A stretch of 64,000 nucleotides of DNA from Alphaproteobacteria bacterium (GTDB lineage Bacteria; Pseudomonadota; Alphaproteobacteria; SP197). The DNA is taken from assembly GCA_016869675.1 (NCBI GenBank), contig VGDP01000013.1, positions 1-64,000 on the forward strand, read 5' to 3'. A program made the translations under genes and the position numbers. The number at the start of each line of letters is the position of its first letter. Position 1 is the first letter of the stretch. Shown one piece after another: positions 8,609-17,645 of this stretch. The notes under the pieces are model-generated. The model saw nothing but the letters and a program-made list of their open reading frames with translations, made no database searches and was not told where the DNA came from.

Positions 8609-9520
8609 TCAGGGGCGATAGGGGTGGCGTTGAATCCAGTGCCGCGCGATGTCGATCCGGCGCGCGACCCACACGTCGGGGAAACCGCGCACATGGTCGA
8701 GGAAGCGAGCCAGCGCCATGGCGCGGCCCGGGTGGCCGACCAGGCGCATGTGCAACCCGACCGACATCAAGCGCGGAGTCGTCGCGCCTTCGGCGTATAG
8801 CATGTCGAAGGAATCCTTGAGGTAGCCGAACCACTGATCCGCGGTGCCGATGCTGCCGCGCGTGAACAGGCCGTCGTTGGTGGTCAGCGAATAGGGCACC
8901 ACCAGGCGCGGCCGGCCGTCGACCAGGACCCAGAACGGCAGTTCGTCGGCGTAGGAATCGCTGTCGTAGAGGAACCCGCCTTCCTCGGCGATCAGCCGGC
9001 GCGTGTTGGCGCTGGGACCGGTGCGGCAGTACCAGCCGAGCGGCCGCTGCCCCACCGTGCGGGTCAGCGAGTCGATGGCCCGGCGGATGTGCTCGCGCTC
9101 CTCCGCCTCGGTCAGCTTGTAGTGCTCGATCCAGCGCCAGCCGTGGCAGCAGACGTCGTAGCCGGCCTCGACCACGGCGCGCGCGATCGCCGGGTTGCGT
9201 TCCAGAGCCAGCGCGCAGGCGAACATGGTCGCCGTCATGCCCCGTTCCTGAACCAGGCGATGCAGGCGCCAGAACCCGACGCGGCCGCCGTACTCGAAGA
9301 GCGATTCGGCGGCGAAGTCGCGCGAGCCCAGCGGGTAGGTCGAGGCGCGGATCTCGGTCAGCCCGGTCTCGGAGAAGCCGTCGCCGTCGGGCACGGAATA
9401 CTCCGAGCCCTCCTCCAGGTTGAACACGATGTTGAGCGCGAGCCGGACTCCGCCCGGCCAGTCGGCAAACGGCGGCGCGGCGCCGTAGCCCACCATGTCC
9501 CTGGGGTAATCCGTCGCCAC
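8609..9520 (-). CDS. puuE: PuuE-type allantoinase / polysaccharide deacetylase-family protein
   Basis: 303 aa. It shows the features of cofactor-independent allantoinase PuuE: the N-terminal YPRDMVGYG and WPGGVRLALN, NLEEGSEYS, YGGRVGFWR, CHGWRWIEHY and the C-terminal LVGHPGRA. Members open the hydantoin ring of allantoin or related ureides in the cytoplasm. The start is GTG (9520-9518) behind AGGAGG. The gene is divergent from an SDR, with 68 bp between them, and co-directional with acoABC. No other purine-catabolic gene (uricase, allantoicase) is near, so the substrate may be another ureide. Confidence 0.78.
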   Translation of the reverse strand: MATDYPRDMVGYGAAPPFADWPGGVRLALNIVFNLEEGSEYSVPDGDGFSETGLTEIRASTYPLGSRDFAAESLFEYGGRVGFWRLHRLVQERGMTATMFACALALERNPAIARAVVEAGYDVCCHGWRWIEHYKLTEAEEREHIRRAIDSLTRTVGQRPLGWYCRTGPSANTRRLIAEEGGFLYDSDSYADELPFWVLVDGRPRLVVPYSLTTNDGLFTRGSIGTADQWFGYLKDSFDMLYAEGATTPRLMSVGLHMRLVGHPGRAMALARFLDHVRGFPDVWVARRIDIARHWIQRHPYRP

Positions 9521-9588
9521 CGCGGCCGCCTCCTGGCCATGCCCCCGCGCCGGGCGCTAACCTAGCAGAGCGACAGGAGAAAGCGACG

Positions 9589-10368
9589 ATGGATCTGGGC
9601 ATCAAGGGACGCAGCGCCATCGTGTGCGCGGCGAGCAAGGGATTGGGTCGCGGCTCCGCCCTGGCGTTGGCCCGCGAGGGCGTGGCCGTCACCATCAATG
9701 CCCGCCGCGCCGACGCGCTGGAGGCTACGGCCGCCGCGATCCGCAAGGAAACCGGCGTGAAGGTCACGGCCGTGGCCGGCGACATCACCACCGAGGCCGG
9801 CCGGGCCGCCGTGCTGGCCGCGTGCCCCGTGCCCGACATCCTGGTGACCAACGCGGGCGGGCCACCCTCGGGCGATTTCCGCGCCTGGTCGCGCGAGGAT
9901 TGGCTGAAGGCGCTGGACGCCAGCATGCTGGCGCCGATCGCCCTGATGAAGGCGACGATCGACGGCATGATTGATCGCCGCTGGGGCCGCGTCGTCAACA
10001 TAACCTCGGGCTCGGTCAAGAACCCCTACCCCACCCTTGGCCTGTCCAACGGCGCGCGCGCCGGGTTGACCGGCTTCGTCGCGGGTCTGGCGCGCCAGGT
10101 GGTCAAGCATGGCGTGACGATCAACAACCTGCTGCCGGGCTCGCACGAGACCGACCGGCTGCATCAACTCGCCGAGGCGGAAGCCAAGGCCGCCGGCAAG
10201 ACCGTCGAGGCCGTGCTCGAAGCCAACAAGGCCTACGAGACCGCCGGCCGCTACGGCACCGCCGAGGAGTTCGGCGCCGCCTGCGCGTTCCTGTGCAGCG
10301 CGCACACCGGCTTCATCACCGGTCAGAACCTGCTGCTGGACGGTGGCGCCTACCCTGGGACGCTGTAA
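9589..10368 (+). CDS. SDR-family protein lacking the usual Tyr-Lys pair
   Basis: 259-aa Rossmann-fold short-chain dehydrogenase homologue. The nucleotide-binding loop (AASKGLGRGSA, in place of TGxxxGIG), TNAGGPP and LDGG near the end are visible. At the catalytic site the Ser is present (NITSGSV), but the YxxxK positions read S-N-G-A-R (GLSNGARAG), so Tyr and Lys are replaced by Ser and Arg. I recall a widespread SDR subgroup with this LSNxxR signature whose reaction is unclear. It is preceded by AGGAGA and stands alone between divergent puuE and convergent RidA-like genes. Confidence 0.85.
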   Translation: MDLGIKGRSAIVCAASKGLGRGSALALAREGVAVTINARRADALEATAAAIRKETGVKVTAVAGDITTEAGRAAVLAACPVPDILVTNAGGPPSGDFRAWSREDWLKALDASMLAPIALMKATIDGMIDRRWGRVVNITSGSVKNPYPTLGLSNGARAGLTGFVAGLARQVVKHGVTINNLLPGSHETDRLHQLAEAEAKAAGKTVEAVLEANKAYETAGRYGTAEEFGAACAFLCSAHTGFITGQNLLLDGGAYPGTL

Positions 10369-10374
10369 CGCGCG

Positions 10375-11607
10375 TCAGCCCTGGGCGACACCCCAGATCT
10401 CGACCATGGTCGCCGGGTCGTGCATGTGCGGCTGGGGCACGACCGTGATCGGCGGCAGCGGCCCACCGATGGCGGCGGCGACGGTCGCCAGGAACGTCTC
10501 GGTCGCCTCGGGCGTGCCGTCGGACGTGAAGTAGGCGACGATCAGCTTGAGGTCGGCCGGCCGCCGCCCGAAGCCGCGTAGCAGGTCCTCGATCAGGCTC
10601 ATGGTGAAGCGGGTCTGCGGCACGAGTTGGCTGGGCAGGATGCGCCGGCCGTTGTTCGCGTTCGGCTCGGACGGCACCTGGCCGCCCAGCCAGATGGTGT
10701 CGCGCAGGCGGATCGCCTGGCGGTAGGGCAGCGGGATCGGCCAGTCCCACACCCGGCGCGGCCAGTGGTCCTCGCGCGGGATGTACTTGTCGAAGCCGTT
10801 CCACAGCTCGCGCATGGCCATGACCTCGATCTTGGTCAAGGCCCCCGTGGGTCCCAGCCGATGGCACGGAACAACGGTCGCCACCGGGCCGGGCTCGCGG
10901 AAGTGGCTGGCGCGCGCCTTGGCCAACGGCGCCCAGTGTTCGCGCGTCGTGCCGAAGTAGTAGCCCTCCATCTTGATCGCGTCCTGGGTCGAGGCACCGA
11001 GACCGGCCAGCGTTGCCTCGTGCGTCGCCATGATCGCGTGGCTCTGGGCCACCGGGTCCTTGGCCTTGGCGATGCGGTCGTCGCCGTCGGCGGCGGTACG
11101 GTTGGCCACGGCGACGAACTCGCCGGCGCGCAGGCCCCCGGTGACGTCGCGCCCCTTGAATAGGCCGCGGTACTTGGCCGGCACAGGGCGCGTCACGACG
11201 CGCACGTCGTCGCCCTTGCGCCAACGGCGCTGGGCGATCGCCTGGACCTGGATGCGCTGGCCGGCAAAGGGCTGCATCGGCACCGGCACGGTGCTGACGG
11301 CGGGCATCGGGTTCTTGCGGATCGAACGGGCCAGGCCAGCGATGACCGGCCAGTCGGACGCGCTGGGATCGGCCGTGTAGAAAGCCTTGAGCTTCACCAC
11401 GTCGTCGAGCGAGCAGCCTTCGGGCGCCAGCGCCTCGGCGATGTTGGCCATGGTGCCGTCGATCTGCGCCTCGAGATCACCCGGGTGGCGGATGGCACCT
11501 TCGGAATCCAGATCTGCGCCGCCGCCGACGAAGGTCAGCACGCCGGCCGTCGCGCCGACGTGATGGTTGATCTCGATGGGCATGCGCCAGATGTCACGCT
11601 GGGTCAC
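10375..11607 (-). CDS. three-domain RidA (YjgF/YER057c/UK114) family protein
   Basis: 410 aa. Three RidA-like units can be traced: about residues 9-125 (GVLTFVGGGADLD, then LDDVVKLKAFY), 135-265 (GEFVAVANRTA, then QDAIKMEGYY) and 275-410 (DTIWLGGQVPSE, then ADLKLIVAYF). Single RidA proteins of about 125 aa trimerise and hydrolyse reactive enamine/imine intermediates; here one chain could supply all three units of a trimer. The start was set at GTG 11607-11605 because GGGAGG lies 6 nt upstream; the first ATG is 8 codons later. The gene is divergent from an M24 protein with 96 bp between. The conserved Arg of active RidA was not confidently placed in any unit, so activity is uncertain. Confidence 0.75.
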   Translation of the reverse strand: MTQRDIWRMPIEINHHVGATAGVLTFVGGGADLDSEGAIRHPGDLEAQIDGTMANIAEALAPEGCSLDDVVKLKAFYTADPSASDWPVIAGLARSIRKNPMPAVSTVPVPMQPFAGQRIQVQAIAQRRWRKGDDVRVVTRPVPAKYRGLFKGRDVTGGLRAGEFVAVANRTAADGDDRIAKAKDPVAQSHAIMATHEATLAGLGASTQDAIKMEGYYFGTTREHWAPLAKARASHFREPGPVATVVPCHRLGPTGALTKIEVMAMRELWNGFDKYIPREDHWPRRVWDWPIPLPYRQAIRLRDTIWLGGQVPSEPNANNGRRILPSQLVPQTRFTMSLIEDLLRGFGRRPADLKLIVAYFTSDGTPEATETFLATVAAAIGGPLPPITVVPQPHMHDPATMVEIWGVAQG

Positions 11608-11703
11608 GTCGATCCTCCCTGATGCGCGCCGTCGCACGAGACGACACGGCTGTCCAGGCGGTATACACTGGAGCGATGCTTCGCGCACGCAACGGAGGCA
11701 CCC

Positions 11704-12957
11704 ATGACGGCGACGACGATCCTTGGCCTGACGCCCGGCGCACTGGAGCCGTGGCCCGAACAGGATCGCGACATCGCGTTCTCGGCCGCCGAGTACCACG
11801 AGCGCATCCGGCGCGTGCGCAAGCGCATGGCGAAGGACGGCATCGACCTGCTCTACGTCACCGTGCCGGATCACGTGGCCTATCTGCACGGCTACATGAT
11901 CAGCTGGTACAAGGCCAACAGCCCCATGCGGTATCCGCAGCTCTACGGCACCGCGATCCACGTCGACCACGACGCGTTCATCCACTTCGACAACCCGACC
12001 GAGCTGCCGGTGCTGCAGAAGACCTCGGTCTCGACCGACAACCGCTTCTTCCCCAGCCGCGACGGCGCGCCGAACATCGCCTTCGTCATGAACGAGCTGC
12101 GCGCCAAGGGCTGGCTCAAGGGCACGGTGGGTCTGGAATACTGGGGTTACGTGCCCAACCGGGCGATCAGCACCATGCTGGAGGGTGCCTTCCTGGCCGA
12201 GGGCTGCCGGGTGGTCGACGCCAGCGCGATCGTGCGGCGCGTGCGCCGTGTCAAGTCGCCGGCCGAGATTGCCTACATCCGCAAGGCCGTCGAGATCGCC
12301 GACATCGGCCACGCCACGGTGGTGGCGACCGCTCGGCCGGGCATGACGGAGCTGGAGGTCTACGGCGAGACGCTGCGTGCCATGATGAAGGCGGGAGGCG
12401 AATCGCCCGCACTGGTGCACAGTTTCACCTCGGGCCCGATCCGGGGCGGACGCCCCGTGGCCCACGGCCACGCGATGATGGGCCGCAAGGTGATCCGCGC
12501 CGGCGAGTTCCTCAAGATCGACATCGCGGGCGCCTACCATCGCTACCACGGCAACGTGCAGCGCGGTTACGTGATGGGCGACCCGCTCAAGGCGATGGTC
12601 GAGCGCACGCGTCTGGCCGCCGGCGCGTTCGACGTGTTCGCGGCCGAGGTGAAGGCGGGCATGACCGTGCGCGAGGTCAACGGCATTATGCGCCGCTACT
12701 ACGAGAGCGTCGGCCTGTGGAACGAGCCGGGCTGGGGCGTCGGCTACGAGCTCGGGCTCAGCCTGCCGCCCGACTGGGTCGGCGAGTTCTACTTCAACGT
12801 GCGCGACGAACGCTGGCTCGACCGGGTTATCAAGCCGAACATGGTCACCAACTACGAGAGCATGTTCAACACGTGGCTGGTCGACACCTGCGTCTACACG
12901 CCGACCGGATCGCCCTTCATGTCGAAGACGCCGCTGGCGCTCCAGGGCATCGGCTGA
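11704..12957 (+). CDS. M24 (pita-bread fold) creatinase/prolidase-like protein with degenerate metal site
   Basis: 417 aa. The N-terminal creatinase domain (about 25-175) is followed by an M24 catalytic fold. Aligning the five metal ligands of aminopeptidase P by motif gives Asp273 (KIDIAG), Asn284 instead of Asp (YHGNVQR), Trp344 instead of His (EPGWGVG), Glu385 (TNYESMF) and Val393 instead of Glu (LVDTCVY). It therefore probably does not bind two metals. The family includes metal-free creatinase and ectoine hydrolase (DoeA), which cleave C-N bonds. Strong ribosome binding site (GGAGG). It is divergent from the three-domain RidA protein. The substrate is unknown; a small amidine or ureide is my guess. 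Confidence 0.8.
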   Translation: MTATTILGLTPGALEPWPEQDRDIAFSAAEYHERIRRVRKRMAKDGIDLLYVTVPDHVAYLHGYMISWYKANSPMRYPQLYGTAIHVDHDAFIHFDNPTELPVLQKTSVSTDNRFFPSRDGAPNIAFVMNELRAKGWLKGTVGLEYWGYVPNRAISTMLEGAFLAEGCRVVDASAIVRRVRRVKSPAEIAYIRKAVEIADIGHATVVATARPGMTELEVYGETLRAMMKAGGESPALVHSFTSGPIRGGRPVAHGHAMMGRKVIRAGEFLKIDIAGAYHRYHGNVQRGYVMGDPLKAMVERTRLAAGAFDVFAAEVKAGMTVREVNGIMRRYYESVGLWNEPGWGVGYELGLSLPPDWVGEFYFNVRDERWLDRVIKPNMVTNYESMFNTWLVDTCVYTPTGSPFMSKTPLALQGIG

Positions 12958-12982
12958 GCCCGCACCGCGCTGGGGCCACGTC

Positions 12983-13855
12983 ATGCTGAAGGGCGCGAAC
13001 GCGCCCGCGATCGCGTTCCTGATGGCGTCGAACCTGGCGTTCGTCGTGCTCGAGTTGTTCGCCAAGCAGCTCGTCGCCGTCCAGGACATGAACCCGATGC
13101 AGATCCTGTGGATTCGCGCGGCGGCCGCCATGGTGATCCTGCCCATGGTCCTGCGCGTCTCGCCGCTGCGCCTTGTGCGCACGCGGCACCCGGCCAAGCA
13201 GACGATCCGTTCGCTCTTGATGCTGGCGGCGGGGCTCGGGTTCTTCTTCTCGCTCCAGGCGGTGCCGCTGGCCGACGCGGTCGCGATCGTCTTCGTCTCG
13301 CCCCTGCTGCTGACCGCGATCGCCGCGGTCGTGCTGGGCGAGATGGTGGGCTGGAGGCGCTGGTCGGCGTGCTGCGTCGGCTTCGCCGGCGCGCTCCTGA
13401 TCATCCAGCCGGGCATGGAAGGTCGCCACTGGATGTACGCCTTGCCGCTGATCGATGCCGCGTGCTCGGCGGTCTATTCGGTGCTGACCCGGCTGATCGG
13501 CCGCGACGACCCGGCCTGGACCAGCCTCTACTACACGATCCTGGGGACCGGCGTGATCCTGACTGCCGTGATGCCGTTCATCTGGATCGCGCCGAGCCCA
13601 TTCGAGTGGCTGCTGCTGATCGGGATCAGCGTCACCGGGCTGGTCGGCCACTTCTTCCACATCCGCGCGTTCGTCGAGGGCGAGGCGTCTCTGATGGCGC
13701 CGCTCACCTACATCCACGTGGTGCTGACCACCGTCGCCGCCTTCGCGATCTTCGGCACGCTGCCGGATTCGCTCGCCCTGGTCGGCATCGCGCTGATCGT
13801 GGGTTCAGGGCTCTACGTCCTGCACCGCGAGACGCTGCGCGCCCGCGCTACGTAG
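12983..13855 (+). CDS. EamA/DMT-family transporter
   Basis: 290-aa membrane protein with about ten hydrophobic segments in two EamA repeats. It starts AIAFLMASNLAFVVLE..AKQL and ends GLYVLHRE, as in RhaT/EamA drug-metabolite exporters. The family exports amino acids or other small metabolites by proton exchange. It lies 25 bp after the M24 gene, so they are probably co-transcribed. It ends 10 bp from the convergent permease remnant. A paralogue with the same C-terminal signature sits at 30343-31239. Confidence 0.85.
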   Translation: MLKGANAPAIAFLMASNLAFVVLELFAKQLVAVQDMNPMQILWIRAAAAMVILPMVLRVSPLRLVRTRHPAKQTIRSLLMLAAGLGFFFSLQAVPLADAVAIVFVSPLLLTAIAAVVLGEMVGWRRWSACCVGFAGALLIIQPGMEGRHWMYALPLIDAACSAVYSVLTRLIGRDDPAWTSLYYTILGTGVILTAVMPFIWIAPSPFEWLLLIGISVTGLVGHFFHIRAFVEGEASLMAPLTYIHVVLTTVAAFAIFGTLPDSLALVGIALIVGSGLYVLHRETLRARAT

Positions 13856-13865
13856 GGCGTCGCGA

Positions 13866-14900
13866 TCAGGCGCCGCGTTCGCGCCGGCCGACGACGATGG
13901 TGCGCACCACCACGCCCGCGACCGTCAGCAGGATCAGCACGGTGGCGCACGCGGCGATCGTCGGGTCAGCCTGGTCGCGGATGCCGTCCCACATGCGCCG
14001 TGGCAGCGTGAAGACGTTGAGTTTGGAGACGAACAGAGTCACCACGATCTCGTCCCACGACAGGATGAAGGCGAACACGGCGCCCGACACTACCCCTGGC
14101 AGGATGTTGGGCAGGATGACCAGTCGCAGCGACTCGCCGACCGTGGCGCCTAGGTTGCGCACCGCATGCTCGAGCCGGAGATCGAAGCTCGCCAGCGACG
14201 TCGAGACCGTAATCACCACGAAGGGCGCGGCCCGCACCGAATGGGTCAGGATCACGCCGAACATGGTGTCGAGGATGCCGAGCTCGACGAACACGCGGAA
14301 GAACGCCAGCGCCGAGACGATGGGCGGCACGATGATAGGCAGCAGGACGAAGGCACGCAGCGCCTCGCCGAAGCGCGAGGCGAGCCGCCACAGCCCGATC
14401 GCGGCGAGCGTGCCGGTCAGCACCGCGATGGTCGTCAAGGCGACGGCGATGATCAGGCTCTGCCAGATCGCGTCGGTCCACTTCTCGTTGGTGAAGAAGT
14501 TGACGTAGTGGCGCAGCGAGAGTTCGTCCTCGGGCAGGAACAGAAAGCGCTCGGGCGTCAGCGAGACGGGTGCGACCACCAGGAGCGGCAGCAGGAAGAC
14601 CCAGGCCACCAGCACCACCGCCAGCATCGAGCCGATGCCCCGGCGCACCACCTGCAGGATCTGCACGCTGACGCACTCGGCGATCATGATGGTCTTGCCG
14701 CCGCCCAGGATCGCGGGCGTGACGAAGAAGCCGAGCGTCAGGATGAACACCAGCACGCCCGCCGCCACGATGCCCGGCAGACTGAGCAGCAGAAAGATGC
14801 GCGCGAATGCGCCGAACGGCCCGGTGCCCAAACCGCGCGCGGCGGCGACCGTGCGCTGGTCGATCGCGGCCATCGCCGCGAACAGCGGCAGACCCGCGTA
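13866..14900 (-). pseudogene. truncated, fused ABC permease (PotB C-terminus joined to PotC-like)
   Basis: The frame reads PYAGLPLF..AIDQ...AARGLG, which is the EAA-loop half of a PotB-type spermidine/putrescine permease. It then runs (VVLVAWVFLLPLLVV) without a break into an almost complete PotC-type permease with its own EAA-like loop (AVRNLGA) and C-terminus (VVRTIVVGRRERGA). The first 150 or so residues of PotB and a start signal are missing. Upstream of about 14,900 the frame enters sequence antisense to the acyl-CoA ligase remnant. A second in-frame deletion appears to have fused PotB and PotC, although two-permease fusions exist naturally. No ATPase or binding protein gene is adjacent. 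Non-functional in my view. Confidence 0.7.
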
Positions 14901-14901
14901 G

Positions 14902-15918
14902 GGCACCACGGGCCACCCGAAGGGCGCCATGCTGACGCACCAGGGCGTGGTGCTGAACGCCGCCATGACCGCCAACATGCACGTGCGCACGGCGGTCGAT
15001 ACGGTGGTCACGGCGCTGCCGTGCGCCCACGTCTAGGGCAACGTGGTCATGAACGGTGCCTTCATGACCGGCATGACGCTGGTGCTGATGCCACGTTTCG
15101 ACCCGGATCAAGCGATCGGTCTGATCCAGAGCCACCACGCGACCATGTTCGAGGGCGTTCCGACCATGTTCATGTACATGCTCAACGCCGCCAGCCTGGC
15201 CTGCGCGGACCTCGGTTCGCTGACCCGCTGCACGGTCGGCGGCCAGACCATGCCGGTCGCCAAGATAGAAGAGGTCGAGCAACGCTTCGGCTCTCCGCTG
15301 TTGGAGCTGTGGGGCATGACCGAGATCGCCGGCTTGGGTACGACCCATCCGGCCTACGGCCCCAGCAAGCTCGGCTCGATCGGCATCGCCCTGCCTTATG
15401 TCGAGTGCCGCATCGCCAACGTGGCCGACGCCGGGCGCACGATTCCCGCCGGCGAGGTCGGCGAGCTGATGGTGCGCGGGCCCATCGTCATGCAGGGCTA
15501 CTTCGGCAATGAGAAGGCGACACGCGAAACCATCGAGCCGGACGGTTGGCTCCATTCCGGCGATCTGGCGCGCATGGACGACCAGGGCCACATCTTCGTG
15601 GTCGACCGCAAGAAGGACATGATCATCACCGCCGGCTTCAACGTCTATCCGGCCGAGATCGAACGGGTCGTCGCGGCGCACCCGTCCGTCGCCCTGGTCG
15701 CGGTCGGCAGCCAGCCGGACGAGCTCAAGGGCGAGATCGCCAAGGCCTACGTGGTGCTCAAGTCGGGTGCCACGGCGGATGCGGACTCGATCCTCGCCCA
15801 CTGCCGCCAGCACCTGGCCGCCTACAAGGTGCAGCGCGCGGTCCAGTTCGTGGCCGACGTGCCGAAGACCTCGACCGACAAGATCCTGCGCCGCGCGCTG
15901 CGCACGCTCGACGCCTGA
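14902..15918 (+). pseudogene. truncated AMP-dependent acyl-CoA synthetase with in-frame TAG
   Basis: The similarity starts abruptly at GTTGHPKGAMLTH, the ATP-binding P-loop of the ANL superfamily, so the N-terminal 170 or so residues are missing. It continues to a normal C-terminus with WGMTE, HSGDLARMD, DRKKDMIITAGFNVYP and TSTDKILRR. A TAG at 15034-15036 interrupts LPCAHV-stop-GNVVMNG, where relatives have Tyr (TAC/TAT). The remaining open part from 15043 encodes about 290 residues. The truncated end abuts the truncated 5' end of the minus-strand permease, as if one deletion removed both gene starts. Non-functional. Confidence 0.85.
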
Positions 15919-15921
15919 TCG

Positions 15922-16395
15922 TCAGTCGATCAGCATCAGAAGACCGGCGTTCAGGTAGGTCGCGAAACCAACCCACGCCAAGTAGGGCAGGAACAGATAC
16001 CCGGCCCAGCGGTCGACACGCCGGAAGGCCAACCACGTCATGGCGATCGCCGCAAGCAGGACCAGCACCTCGGCCATGGCCAGGTCGATCCGGCGCATGC
16101 CGAAGAACAGCCAGGACCAGCCGAGGTTCAAGGCGAGTTGGAGAACGAACCAGGCAAAAGCCCGACCGGCGCCCGCCTTTCGCCAGACACGCCACGCCGC
16201 AACGGCCATGGCGACGTAGAGCGCCGTCCAAACCACCGGGAACACGGCGTCGGGTGGGTTCAGCGCCGGCTTGTCGAGCGTCTGGTACCAGGTATCGACC
16301 GACGCGGCGCTGAAGGTGCCGCCTACGTAGCCGACCCCGAGGCACAGCCCCAGAGCGCCCACGAGGGCCGCGCCGTCACGTCGGGCCAAAGCCAT
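15922..16395 (-). CDS. tspO: TspO/MBR-family tryptophan-rich sensory protein
   Basis: 157-aa membrane protein with five predicted helices and the family motifs WYQTLDKPALNPPD (residues 36-49), FPVVWTALY and LNLGWSWLFF. Bacterial TspO binds porphyrins and is linked to tetrapyrrole or stress signalling; here the role is inferred from family only. The length matches the family. It starts 12 bp after the BaiN-like gene's stop on the same strand and ends 3 bp from the convergent ligase remnant. Confidence 0.9.
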   Translation of the reverse strand: MALARRDGAALVGALGLCLGVGYVGGTFSAASVDTWYQTLDKPALNPPDAVFPVVWTALYVAMAVAAWRVWRKAGAGRAFAWFVLQLALNLGWSWLFFGMRRIDLAMAEVLVLLAAIAMTWLAFRRVDRWAGYLFLPYLAWVGFATYLNAGLLMLID

Positions 16396-16407
16396 CTTGC
16401 TTGCCTC

Positions 16408-17580
16408 CTAAGCTTCCTGTCCGGCCGTCCAGCCGCTCGACCAGGCCCACTGGAAATTGTAGCCGCCGAGCCAGCCCGTGACGTCCACCGCTTCGCCGAC
16501 GATGAACAACCCCGGCACACCACGCGCCGCCATGGTGCGCGACGACAGGTCCGCGGTGCTGACGCCGCCCAGCGTCACCTCGGCCTTGGCGTAGCCTTCG
16601 GTGCCGCTGGGGACCAGACGCCAGGCCTTGAGTGCCTCCATGCACCGGATCAGATCCCGATCAGGCAGATCAGCCAGGGGCCGCACCGGCAGGTGCCGCT
16701 CCGCCATGATCTGGGCGAGCCGCTCGGGCATTGCCTCGGCCAGCGCCGTCGCGGGCAACACCCTGGGCCGCGCCTTCTTGCGTTCGACCAGGAAGCGGGT
16801 GTCGTGATCCGGCAGCAGATCGATCGTCACCGGCTCGCCCTCGCGCCAGGTCGACGAGACTTGCAGGATCGCCGGACCCGACAGGCCGCGATGGGTGAAC
16901 AGCATCGCCTCGCGGAACCGCGCACGTTCGCTGCACGCGACGACATCGAGCGACACGCCGCTGAGCGACCGCATCAGGTTCAAGTCCTCGCCCACGAAGG
17001 TGAGCGGCACCAGGGCGGGGCGCGTCGCGGTGACGGCAAGCCCGAACCGGCGCGCCACATGGTGGGTGAAGTCGGTGGCCCCCATGCGCGGGATCGACAG
17101 GCCGCCCGTCGCCAGGACCAGGGACGGAGCCATGAACGAGCCACCGCTGGTCTCGATCCGGAAGTGGTCCGAGCGCGTGACGTCGGTGACGTCAAGGCCA
17201 GCGCGCAGGCTGACCCCAACCGCCGCGCCCTCCTCCAACAGCATGGCGACGATGGCGCGCGCCGAACCGTCGCAGAAAAGCTGCCCCAGGGTCTTCTCGT
17301 GGTAGGCGATGCCGTGGCGCTCGACCAAGGCTACGACATCGCGCTGGGTGAAGCGTGCGAGCGCGGACTTGCAGAAGTGCGGGTTGTTGGAAAGGAACCG
17401 GTCGGGTGCGGTGTGCAGGTTCGTGAAGTTGCAGCGGCCGCCACCCGAAATCAGGATCTTCTTCCCGGGCTTCTCGGCCCGTTCGAGCGCCAGGACGCGC
17501 CGCCCGCGACGTCCGGCGGCGATGGCGCCCATCAGCCCGGCCGCGCCGGCGCCGATCACGATGACATCGAAGGATTCCAT
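16408..17580 (-). CDS. BaiN/HI0933-family NAD(P)/FAD-dependent oxidoreductase
   Basis: 390-aa flavoprotein. The FAD dinucleotide motif is VIGAGAAGLMGA at residues 7-18, followed by the family signature ISGGGRCNFTN. The C-terminal FAD contact is FIVGEAVDVTGWLGGYNFQWAWSSG (residues about 361-385). The start was set at 17580 because AGGGAAG lies just upstream; an ATG six codons earlier lacks a site. The physiological substrate of most members is unknown (BaiN itself acts on bile-acid intermediates). It is divergent from uup across 65 bp and leads into tspO. Confidence 0.88.
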   Translation of the reverse strand: MESFDVIVIGAGAAGLMGAIAAGRRGRRVLALERAEKPGKKILISGGGRCNFTNLHTAPDRFLSNNPHFCKSALARFTQRDVVALVERHGIAYHEKTLGQLFCDGSARAIVAMLLEEGAAVGVSLRAGLDVTDVTRSDHFRIETSGGSFMAPSLVLATGGLSIPRMGATDFTHHVARRFGLAVTATRPALVPLTFVGEDLNLMRSLSGVSLDVVACSERARFREAMLFTHRGLSGPAILQVSSTWREGEPVTIDLLPDHDTRFLVERKKARPRVLPATALAEAMPERLAQIMAERHLPVRPLADLPDRDLIRCMEALKAWRLVPSGTEGYAKAEVTLGGVSTADLSSRTMAARGVPGLFIVGEAVDVTGWLGGYNFQWAWSSGWTAGQEA

Positions 17581-17645
17581 GGCTTCCCTATAGCCCACGG
17601 CGGCCGTTGGCGCCGCCCGCCGTGTTCACCTATCCTCCGCGCCCC

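Noticed and set aside
10375-13416. Very long minus-strand open frame extending upstream of the RidA protein across the M24 and EamA genes
   Set aside because: The upstream part is Arg/Ala/His-rich noise antisense to two clear genes. GGGAGG and GTG at 11607 mark the real start.
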